This document shows positions 9,139 through 19,505 of a stretch of DNA of 64,000 bases, piece by piece; positions within the stretch are counted from its first letter, which is position 1; each line of letters begins with the position of its first letter. Position numbers and translations under genes: made by a program. Below the pieces are notes generated by a model. The model saw nothing but the letters and a program-made list of their open reading frames with translations. It did not search any database and was not told where the DNA came from. The stretch comes from Leucaena leucocephala (Eukaryota > Streptophyta > Magnoliopsida > Fabales > Fabaceae), in the NCBI GenBank assembly GCA_037074615.1, contig CM073519.1, forward strand, positions 24,573,001 through 24,637,000, read 5' to 3'.

Positions 9139-12100
9139 TGTCACATCCATACTTTTAACTTCAATTATACTTTATTAGAAGTTATTGGAACCAATTACAT
9201 GATCATTTGCTTTGGAAACATTCATTTCTAAAAGAATTGCTCTCAGGGGGTATTGTTCATGTTACTGTTCATTTGGTAATTATAGAACATGTACCCTACT
9301 TTGAAAATTCATAATTAATTGTAGAAAAATTGAAATAAGGTGGTTCCAATTTCTAATGAAAGCAATTTCATAAATATTTGAAAGACAAATATGAAACTGA
9401 GGTTTCCTTGTCCAAATGAAATTAGTTTATTCGTTGAAAATCATTGTTCATTTGGTAAAATCTAGAAGATCCAGTTTCTTTTCCTTAATTTCAAAAATTC
9501 ATTTCTCTTTGGTTACTTGTCTAAATAAACCATGTTACCTATGGATTTAAATTTCTAGACGTCCTATTTAAGTTCACCAATTTTCAGGGAAAAACTCATT
9601 CATTTACTATACTAAATTCACATCGGAAGGTCACTGCCTCCAATTGCTTACTTTCTCTTAGTTATAGATTTTAACTCCAACTTAGAAAAATCATAACAAT
9701 TCAAATACTTAACCAATTGAGATTTTCTTGGTTTTGTTTAAATCTTTGTATCTTAACTATAATCATGCCAAATTTCAAGTTAAAACTCGTTGTTTTAGGG
9801 GTTATAAACATCGTCAAAAAGCATCAGCCTCAAAACACAATTTTAGGATCATACATCATATATCCCAATATATACTTCCATAGTGCCAAGTAACTCATGT
9901 AACTCATTATACAAGTTTAATCATCCATGCTTACCCTCTTTCCTTGGGAATTTCCAGCACCTATAATATGGTTATGCATATGGAAGGAATCAGATTTCAT
10001 GGAATTCTCAATAGCAAGTTACACAAACCATAATATCATGCATGATTAATTGGATGCTTAACATGTTATCATGAGATGGGAGATACTTCATATTGATACA
10101 TAAGCAAACTCTAAAATCCATATTGTCATGATGTAACTTGCAAGGAGTTGCAATCATTCATACTTCATCATCAACATGATAACACAATCTCATGCTCAAC
10201 CAAACATCACAACTAACAAGCAAGCAAACAATTAAGCAAACATGAAACTATAGTTAGGTATTCTTGCTACCTCTTAGCTATCCTTGTCAAAGTCTTCTTG
10301 AAATGATTTTCTTCCTTCACAAATGTCAAAACCTAGCCATTACAAAGTAATATCAAGTTACAACTCAACTTGAACACAAAACCAAGACTAGGTTTTCACT
10401 AACTTCCTTTCTTTCTCCATTTTATGTTTCTTACTTCCATCTTTCCAAAATAAATTCTCATAGTTCACTTCCACATATTTTTTCATGATGAATCCAAATA
10501 TGAAACTAGAATTTCCAAAATCAAAATACATCAAAAGCTCTTGCACTTGACCAAAGTGCATGTTCTTATTTTCCAAAATTCACATTTTGATTCCAATACT
10601 TATAATACTTGTTCTCCTACTTTATCCCCAAATAATTTTCCATTTTAAAATCATTGGAAGCATCAAAATCATGAAATTCCAGCATATGAATAGTGTCACA
10701 TACAGTAACAGCAAGAACACAAAACCCTAATTCCAAACATACTTGGATTTCCAAGCTTATACCACTTGATTCTAGCTTGTTTAAGCTTGTCTAAACTATC
10801 CATAACATAAAACTCCTATTCTAACCATATATGGACAAAACTTCTAGCAGAAACCTCAAGGGAAATATGAGACAAAAACCCCTTAAAATCAAGAGCTAGC
10901 TTACTAGAATAAAGCTCAAGATCAAGGGAGATGATTACCTTACTTTATACTCCAAGTTGAGTGCTTCTTTCTTGGTTGAATGGAAATTTTGCAAGAGTTT
11001 CCTTATGGTTGTCAAGGCATGCCATAGAAGTCTCTCACTTGATTTGGTTACTATTTGATCTAATGGTCCATATTCATTCTTCAACTTGGCTTGCCCTAGA
11101 AGTCTCTCACTTGATGCCATGCATGACATCATTTAAGGCCATGTGTGGCTGGAAAAATTGAAGCATACTAATAGGAAAAATTCCAGTTCAGTTTGGTACC
11201 GATCGGAGTAGTTTCAGAAAAAACAGATTGTTTTCTGTCCCTAATTTTTATAATATTCTAGGATATGTATTCTATCCTATAAACCAGTGTCTAGGTTTCT
11301 TATACCATTGACATTGCTAGACTGAGTATTTATCTGCCATCCATCCCTTGAAAAATGGCCAAAATACCCTTAGTGTCCTTTCTTGCACTATATTTACGCT
11401 AAGGGCATAATTGTCATTTCACCCCTCTTTGTACTGCCTCAGGGCCTATACTGGCTCTAAATAATCATATTTATACTATATCCCACACTTTTAGCCTTTC
11501 CATAATGACCAAAATACCCTTCATCTATCACTGGTACAATATAGTCATCGAGGGGCATTTTCAAAATTTTGCACCTTTCCTGAACGCTGGCCCCTTCTAC
11601 TGATGAACTGGTATCATGGGTTTTGGGCCCTCCTTGGCATCATCATAAGCCTATATATGAGATCATCTGAGCTCATTCTATCCAGGCTTACTTGCTACTA
11701 AGTTCTATAATCGGATCACGGGTGTTCTGAAATTCCCATCAAAATTCACTAATACGGGAATAACTTTTCATACAGAGCTCCTTCTGGGGTTCTGTTAAAT
11801 TCATGACATCTAATGTCATAGGGCACACCTTCCTGTAACTTTTTCACTTATACTTGAGGTCCATGAGATCTGATAAAATTTTAGATAACTTACAGACTAT
11901 CAGATAAATATCCACTATCTGGAACCCTAATAAATTTTCTATATTATGCTAAATTAACCATCATAACTTTCCCTATTTATTGATGAAATATGGGACTATA
12001 ATACTTCCAGGCAGTTCTAAGCCTTTTCTAGCTGAACTTTTCTATAATTACATTTAGGTCCCTGACTTTTTGCTTATTTATATTTAGGTCCCTAAACTTT

Positions 12101-12308
12101 TGAAAATTACCACTTTTGGCCCGACTTTTGTTTCTACTTTAACTTTTGGCCTTTAACCTTTTCTACTTTGCATTGAGGTCCCTATATTTCCTTAGTCAAT
12201 AATCCCTCTCCTTCCTTCCTCAATCTGATACAGTTTATTCCAAGAATCTCATATTCATTTCATATAAATTGTACATTTACGTTAGGTAAGAAAATTGGGG
12301 ACATGATA
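9139..12308 (-). mobile_element. 5' LTR (subtype A) of the gypsy element whose gag is at 8227-9021
   Basis: This 3170-bp LTR has its own 3' end as TGTCACATCC (read on +) next to the PBS, and its own start is the complement of CCCCAATTTTC... at 12308, with the first bases mutated (TATCATGTCC for TGTCATATCC). Collinear with 40855-43944 and 45832-49008. The TATAAATA box seen in other copies is absent: near 10990-11120 the sequence is rearranged and carries a direct repeat. It is inserted in other G internal sequence on the right. The many small open frames are not genes. Confidence 0.9.
11027..11115. repeat. local direct duplication replacing the LTR TATA region
   Basis: AGAAGTCTCTCACTTGAT occurs at about 11027-11044 and again at about 11098-11115. 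Sibling LTRs have TATTTATAG (TATA box) and neighbouring sequence here instead. This suggests a deletion plus a short duplication. Confidence 0.6.
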
Positions 12309-13592
12309 TCTATCACATTATCTGGTCAGATCATTGTCATATCTCAAAGTAATTATTCATCTAACTTAGGCTGCCACATTACCCTCTTACTATGGTATAG
12401 ACTCAACCCTTCATTACTTTCTTACATAGGGAATAGGGGTCACTTTATCTTTTTAGCTTTGGCTACCTTTCTCTCTTTAAACATCATAAACTTCTTTTCT
12501 TATATTGTATACATCTACCGCTCTATTGAACTTCTACAACTACTTGAGAAAAAACTCTTTCTTTGCAACACAAAATTCAATCCGCGAACTAACTTCTCAG
12601 TCATTCAACTCTCATTGCTCATGTGGATGAACTCGACTGAGTATTCATCAAAGGGTTTATCTTTCCCTGCTTTAACCCTCAACCTCACGCTCATCTCTAT
12701 CTAACTAAGAGGAATGCTTCTTGTAAACTCTTCGAGAAAAACTTCTCAGGTAAGCAAATAAATATCCATCTCTATGGAGTAACTTCTACATCTCTCTACT
12801 ATCTCTTAACTCTTTCTATATGTATATCAGTCTCAGTTTGCTCTTGACCAGACTGTGGTTCCTTTATGGTATGTCTTTATGGATCTCAACTAACTTAAGT
12901 CATATGGATCTCATTCATCATCTAGTACTATTACTTTTGTTCTCTAGGGTCTTTATCCTAAGTCCTCTAGGTTACTGTCTCTTTATGATGGTATCCATCT
13001 GTTATGGGAATTTTAAGTTTTTATCTATTAACCATCATGTCTCTAACCTTAAGCCATATAATAGACTCATTCTTAGGCAAGTCTCATTCTAACTTCTTAT
13101 TATTCTATTCAGTAAAGACTAGCTGAATGAATCTTTTGTAACATAGATCAACTCCTGGTGATTATATGGAGGATCTACTTTTAAACATTTTCTTAAACTG
13201 ATCTTCTATATCTTAGTACATCATACTGTTTAGCTTTCTTGAACGCTGAGCTAAACCTCTAACTGATAAACTTTAGTGAGGCTAGCATCTTTATTCTTAT
13301 CACCATGTCTCTGTGCATTCTAGTCGCAACCAGAGTACTAGCTAGTCGCGACTCACATTCTCTGTGAACTTTAGTCACGGCCATAGGTCATCTTCTATCG
13401 TGACCTGATCTGCTTATACATTAGTCGCGTCCTATGACTTGGACTCATCGTGACTTGATAGATCTTGAGCTTCCTGTCATGACCAATGGTCTTTACTCGT
13501 CACGACCAGAATACCTCTGTGAATATTTGTCACGACTCATATCTTGACTTATCACAACTTCACTTCTTTGTGACTACTAGTCGCGACTTCAA
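12309..13592 (-). pseudogene. degenerate gag/internal region of a second family-G gypsy element
   Basis: It is collinear with 34480-35440 and 51290-52480. On the - strand the 12580-12700 part reads KPFDEYSVEF then MTEKLVRGLNFVLQRKSF, which resembles the Retrotrans_gag segment FDEYLAKFIRL...KTERMIRGLN at 39000-39120. Frames are broken by stops and shifts. The fragment is interrupted on the left by the 9139-12308 LTR element and on the right by a + strand LTR. Homology is by eye and moderate. Confidence 0.65.
13310..13592. repeat. array of degenerate GTCRYGAC palindromes
   Basis: About a dozen copies or near-copies (GTCGCGAC, GTCACGAC, GTCATGAC, ATCGTGAC, GTCGCAAC, ATCACAAC) occur in about 280 bp, roughly every 20-30 bp, often preceded by TA or CTA. 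The linkers differ, so it is not a simple tandem duplication. The last copy abuts the inserted LTR at 13593. Confidence 0.75.
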
Positions 13593-15983
13593 TGTCATAT
13601 CCCCAATTTTCTGACCTGATGTACTTGTACAGTTTATCTGCAATTGATATAAGATTCTTGGAATAAACTGTATCAGATTATGAAAGGAAAGGGAAGGATT
13701 AATAACTAAGGAAAGAATAGTGACCAAAATGAAAATTTAAAAGTTTGAAGGTGAAAAGTGAAAGTAGAAGAAAAAGGAGGGACTTAAATGCAATTAATGA
13801 AAAGTTTAGGGACTAAAGTGCAATTATTCAAAAGTTAAGGGACCTAAATGTAAATATGGAAAAGTTGAGCCAAAACAGGCCAAAAATGCCCGAAATCAGA
13901 TCAGACCCAAATTTTACCTGTAGATAGACAAAAATATTCCGGTCAGTTTAACGCAACACAGAATTTTGATTTGAGGTCCCGATTAATTTATATAAATTTT
14001 TGAAGTCTGAAGGAATTATTACAGTATTTTTCATATCTCATAATCAGATGAGACCTTATAGAAAATTCATATATTTAATATATGAATTTATAAAATTGAG
14101 AGAGTCAGAAAAGGAATCCTGTAGAAACCATACGGGATTTTACAGTGAAATAAAATACCTGATAAATAGGATCGGGGAAGCTATAGTGTGAATTGGGCCA
14201 TAAAGGCAATATAGGCAATAAGACCATAGTGAGGCCCAAATGGTGCCATCATGAGCCCATTAAAGTGACTGGACAGTTTATGTGGGCTAGAGATTAGAGC
14301 AATCTAGGAAAAGTGTAAAATTATGAAAATGCCCCTGGATGCCCATACTATACTAGTAGTGGATGGAGATTATTTTGGTGACTCTAGACAGGCTAAAAAC
14401 GTGTCATATAGTATAAATAGGATTATTTAGAGCCCATATACACCCTGAGGCAGTATAAAGAGGTGTGAAATAACGATTTTGCCCTTAGGGTCAGTACAGT
14501 GCACGAAAGGACACCAAGGGTATTTTGGTCATTTTCCAATGGATGGATGGCAGATAAATACTCAGTCTAACATTTTCAATGATATGAGAAGCCTAGACAT
14601 TAATTTCTAGGATAGAATACATATCCTGGTATATTATAAAAAATTAGGAATATAACACAGTTCGATTGTTGTGAAACTACACTGATCGATATCGGATTGG
14701 ACTGGAATTTCTCCAGAAGGTTCCTTGCATGGGCAGCACGCCACCTAACCCTCTTATGTGTCCCATGAGCTGTCCCACATGATGTAATAATTATTCTTTT
14801 TAGAAAAAGTAAAATTCAAGATTAAATGTGAGCCTTTAGATCAAATAGTAACCAAATCAATCTTGGCCATCCATTTCAACCCAAATTTCTCTATAAATAC
14901 CCTCCTATTCAGAACACTTCGGCATGTATGGTGAACCATAGGGAAACTCTTGCAAAATTTCCATTCAACCAAGAAAGAAGCAACCCAAGTGAAGTAACAA
15001 GCAAGGTAATCATCTCCCTTGATCTTGAGCTTTGTTCTAGCAAGTTAGCTCATGGTTTTAAGGGGTTTTCATGCTATATTTCCCTTATGGTTGCTGCTGG
15101 AAGTTCTGCTCATATGTGGTTAAAATATGAGTTTTATGTTATGGATAGTTTAGACAAGCTTAAACAAGCTAGAATCAAGTGGTATAAGCTTGTGAATTCA
15201 AGTATGTTTGGATTTAGGGTTTTGTGTTCTTGCTGGTACTGTACGTGATACTGTTCATATGATGGAATTTCATGATTTTGATGCTTCCAATGAGTTTAAA
15301 ATGGAAAATTGTGTGGAGATAAAGTAGGAGAACAAGTATTGGAAGCATTGGAATCAAAATGAGAATTTTTGGAAAACAAGAGCATGCATTTCGGTTTGGC
15401 ACTGTAGCAATTGGTATGTTTTGATTTTGGAAATTCTGATTTCATATTTTGATTCTACATGAAAAATTATGTGGAAATTAACCATGAGAATTTATTTTGG
15501 GAAGGTGGAAGTAGGAAACATAAATTAGAGAAAGAAAGGGAGCTAGTGAAAACCTAGTCTTGGATTTGGTTTCAAGTTGAGTTGTAACTTGATATTATGT
15601 TGTAATGGCTAGGTTTTGACATTTGTGAAGGAATGAAAGCACTTCAAGAAGGTCTTGACCAAGATAGCTAAGAGGTAGCAAGGATACCTAACTATAACTC
15701 ATGTTTGTTTAATTGTTTTGCTTGCTTATTGATTATGGTGTTTGGTTGAGCTTGAGCTTATGTCATCATGTTATGATGAAGTATGAATGATTGCAACTCC
15801 TTGCAAGTTATGTCATGACAATATGCATGTTAGAGTTTGCTTATGTACCATTATGAAGTAGCTCCCATCACATGATAACATGTTAAGCATACAATTATTC
15901 ATGCATGATTTTATAGTTTGTGTAACTTGCTATTGGGATTTCCATGAAATCTCATTCCTTCCACATGCATAACTATGTTTTAG
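13593..15983 (+). mobile_element. LTR subtype A, 3'-truncated
   Basis: It starts TGTCATATCCCCAATTTTC and follows the subtype A LTR for 2391 bp, then stops abruptly after CATGCATAACTATGTTTTAG. In the sibling at 36381-38673 this is followed by GTGCTGGATCC, but here it runs into an oppositely oriented LTR. A TATA box is at 14892-14899. Open frames such as 14928-15248 recur in the sibling at 36789-37145, but they fall downstream of the TATA box inside the LTR and show no known domain. Confidence 0.88.
14892..14899 (+). promoter_or_regulatory. LTR TATA box
   Basis: TATAAATA followed by CCCTCC. The same TATAAATACCC core is conserved in most G LTRs of the window. Confidence 0.6.
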
Positions 15984-16691
15984 CCTTACTATTCATTTGG
16001 TCAAAAATTCTAAAACAGATTCTAGTGCCTTACTTTGGAAAATTTGTTCTCTTTGTACAAACATCGAAATAAGGCGTTCTTGGTGTCATAATGAAGCTTG
16101 ACATGTTAACTCAATGTCTGTAAAATTGCATACATTAATTCCTTCATTTGCTATTTTTCATTACATTATGAACATTATTGCTCAACTTATCATATAATAT
16201 CATTACACATAACACTTCTTCACATAACATTTACATTATCCAATCCCTAACTTCTCTTAATGCTTCTTCATCCTCTTTCATCATTCATAAACCTACTGGG
16301 ATTGGGATTACATGGAAGGGTTGAGATTTTTGGGAAAATCTCAGTAGCAAACGGTACTAAATAATGCATGCATTAACTTAAATACTTGTGCTTGCTTGTG
16401 AAAGTGTTAACATTGTGTAATGTGCATGCTTCCATGTTACATATGAAATACAATTGGCCAAAGTAATCATAGAAGCAAAGCTTCAATCATAAGCACATAT
16501 GCAACACAATTCAACAAAGTCATAGCACAACAAAGCATAGTATTCAATACATACAAGTTTAGGATAAGTTTACCACCTTACTTGCTTGATTTCTTTCACT
16601 TTAACTTTGCCTCTTTCTTCTTACTTCTCTTGGAAATGTGGCTGCCTCTTTGGAGTCCTAAATCAAATCCTAACATCACATAATCATCTAT
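15984..16691 (-). mobile_element. LTR subtype B, segment 1 of 3 (own 3' part, end missing)
   Basis: Reverse-oriented B LTR sequence, homologous to 29225-29930, begins at CTTACTATTCATTTGG. The terminal part expected to the left is replaced by the A LTR at 13593-15983. It is interrupted on the right by the solo H LTR. Confidence 0.8.
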
Positions 16692-17011
16692 TGATAAAAC
16701 TCATATTTGTAGTGATTTTTAGCGTGTTTAAAGTGAGTTTATTATTGATTTTATCCCTATTTATCAATATATTAAGCAATTATTAAATAAATAATATTTG
16801 GAATAGTTGAGAATTAATTGATATCAATTTAGTGCTTAAAGTGAACAAATAATTTGTTGATTCTAATTTTCTATCACAGATCAATGGATTAAGGGAGAAT
16901 CACAGCTGGATTGGAGGAGTTGATGACATGTAACAGCACATGGGCTAGATCCAGGAATTGAGGAACATATTACAAGTGGGAGCTCATGCATATGCTGGCA
17001 TATAGATAAAT

Positions 17012-17065
17012 ACTATTCACGCACATAGCACTGTTCACGCATAGCTGGCACTATTCACGCACACA
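17012..17065 (+). repeat. three copies of a 16-bp element upstream of the H LTR TATA
   Basis: ACTATTCACGCACATA, CACTGTTCACGCATAG and CACTATTCACGCACAC begin at about 17012, 17029 and 17050, some 90 bp before the TATA run. Possible enhancer-like repeats in U3 (inference). Confidence 0.6.
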
Positions 17066-17150
17066 CAATAGAATCACACACTTCAGCAGTAGTCATGCAC
17101 TCCACACATCCTTCACACTATTTCAGCTACCCTTCACATCCTTCCACACC

Positions 17151-17160
17151 TATATATATA
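17151..17160 (+). promoter_or_regulatory. TATA-like run of the H LTR
   Basis: (TA)5 followed by TCCACACC, in the middle of the LTR; a plausible core promoter. Confidence 0.45.
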
Positions 17161-17965
17161 TCCACACCATTCCATATCAGGGGTCTGCTTCTGCCATATT
17201 CTAGCTCACACACATTCTGTATCATTTATCACTCCACATCCAATCTATTCCATTCACGCTATTTGCCTTTCTTCTCCATTTCCTTCATTTATATTCTGAA
17301 CTTTCCTCTGTTCTTTTCAATAGAATCAGAGGAAAGTTCTACAATTTATCTTCATCTTCTTTAATCATTTTCACCATGACTGTTGCTATGTTTTCTATTT
17401 CTGTTAAAGTTTAGATAGCAATGTAAGGCTAAGCTGCTGTAGAAGTAGGGAACCGTGTTGGGTCTCTTATTTCTGCATAACTATCGTTTGAGTGATTTGC
17501 ATCTATGATCGAGTTAAACATGGTTGTGATTAATTGAAGTGATTATGATTAATTCTTACTCTACATCTTTGAGTTGAATGATTCTTAGTCTCTTTTAATG
17601 TTTGTGAGTTGTAGCTTTGATTGAGATTTAGCTAGCGAGTTGTTAGCTAACATATTCTAATTCAACTGATCTAATCCTCATATTCTATGGATAATGAAGG
17701 TAAGGTAATCTCTAAGGGAAGACACTTGTCATTCATTCATCTCATCATCATAAACACTAAAAACATAAACAATAGCATATAATTTACTTTAAGTAGTTAG
17801 ATCGAAACTCATCAAATACCATCTCTTTAACTTGTTAATTTATGGCTCATTAGATTAATTAGGCATCTCAATATCCATCTAGGCTCCTTGTGAATTTGAC
17901 CCAGGTTAGCTGCCACTTACTATTGGTTAGCTTAGTTTTGTTTGATAATAGAATGACAGTTATCA

Positions 17966-19505
17966 ACCATCCATTACAATCTAACTTTCTCATGGAGATT
18001 AAACTTTAACTAACATAACTTCCTTTGATCTTTACTAATTGACTTGTCCTTTGAACTAATTGATGTCTTGACTTTAACCTACACAATTTCACCTTTTTAA
18101 TCCATTTATGAGCTTATAATCATGAAATTTCAGCTCCTATGCACTGTTCTTGATAGATTTGACAAACATACATAATTATTCGAAAAAATCTCATTTTGAT
18201 TCCAATGCTTCTCATACTTGTTTCTCTACTTTATCCCACATAACTTTTCATTTTAAAACCGTTGGAATCATCAAAATCATTAAATTCCAATCACTTTTCA
18301 ATACGAGTGAACAGTAACAGAGAATAACTTCAAAAACTATAACTTGGAATTCCAATAATTCTAAGGTTCAAAACCTATCCAATTCTATACAAAATAATCA
18401 TATAAATTAAATGGAAGCATTAGATCATTGAAATTCCATCTCCTTCTATCATGAATAGTATAGACCGAAATGGTTCAACCGTGGCAAAGTCAAGAGTATT
18501 AACTTCATTCAACAACTAGTCACTTAACTAGCTTGTTGAAGCTTCAATCACATAACTCTAACTTTAATTTCTTCTTTCTCTTTTCATCTAAGGTTTTGGA
18601 CAGCACATACACCTTAGAGAAAACTCAACTTCCCTCCATGAAAACCCTAAGTTCAAGCTCCCAAATGAAAGGAAAATAAGCTAGGATAGATTGCTTACCT
18701 TTAATCTTTATATTGCTTGAACTTTGGTTCCTTGAATTTTCTTTGTCTTGGCTTGAGTTTTCATTTTGCAAGAGGTTCCCCAAGGGTTCTCATTCCATAG
18801 TTTTGCATCAGAAATTGTGAGGGTATTTATAGCCAAATTTCATGAAAAATCAATGGCCAATATCACTATATGCACTATTTGATCTAATAGCTCACATTTA
18901 ATCATGGATTTAACTTTTCTAAAAAGCTAACTATGACATCATCCATGACATTATCAAGGGAAAACTCATAGGGTTATGTGGCACCATTCCAAGGGAAAAA
19001 ACTTCTGGAAAAATTCCAGTCTAATCTGGTACCGACTCCGTCTGATTTCTCAAAAACTAGACTGTTTTATAAATCTAATTTTTCTTAGATTCCATAATAT
19101 GCTTTATAACCTTAAATCCAATATCTAGATTCTTCCTACCATTGACATTCTTGGACTGGGTCTAAACTTAACCATAGATCACTTGGCAATTTACCAAAAT
19201 GTCCCTTGGTCCTTCTTTATTTACTTTAATATCTTCAGGGCATTGTCATCTTTTCACACCCATCAGAGTTTTCCCTAACCTTGGTCAACTATTATGGGAA
19301 TTCTCCTTGACCATCTATCCTTAGTCAAATGACCAAATGGCCTTCGTCTGACTCTAACTCAATAACACAACATAATGGCATACCCAATGGTATTTTTGTA
19401 ATTTTATAATTTTCCCGGTATTTATTAGCCCTAGCCCCCATACTTATCTGAAAATATTACTGGGCCTATAAGATGCCATTTTGGGCCCTTTACACGGTCT
19501 ACTAC
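17966..19505 (-). mobile_element. LTR subtype B, segment 2 of 3
   Basis: It continues segment 1 after the H LTR and is homologous to 29940-31650. The TATA box is TATTTATA at 18824-18831 (read on -). It is interrupted at 19505 by the solo A LTR. ACTAC at 19501-19505 is the left target duplication. Confidence 0.85.

Larger units (their letters stand above)
16692..17965 (+). mobile_element. solo LTR of a second family (H)
   Basis: This 1274-bp unit has matching termini TGATAA...TTATCA, sits inside the B LTR, and is absent from the uninterrupted homologue near 29900-29935. A TATA-like (TA)5 run at 17151-17160 gives the + orientation. The right part (CTCCTTGTGAATTTGACCC) resembles the ends of Athila/Ogre-type gypsy LTRs as I remember them. 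A clean 5-bp duplication is not evident at the flanks. Confidence 0.75.

Noticed and set aside
10720..10735. CCCTAA as a telomeric repeat
   Set aside because: Only single copies of the 6-mer occur, at a fixed place in the LTR.
12303..13092. Two hydrophobic-looking + strand open frames as membrane proteins
   Set aside because: They are the antisense of decayed gypsy gag sequence shared with 34480-35440 and 51290-52480.
13310..13592. GTCRYGAC array as CRISPR or a tRNA cluster
   Set aside because: Repeats are only 8 bp and degenerate, with 12-20 bp linkers; no cas-like genes and no cloverleaf potential seen.
14928..15248. Recurrent ~100-residue open frame in the A LTR as a host gene
   Set aside because: It recurs at 36789-37145 and 42365-42802, always at the same LTR position; no known domain. 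I cannot exclude a small LTR-encoded peptide but see no positive evidence.
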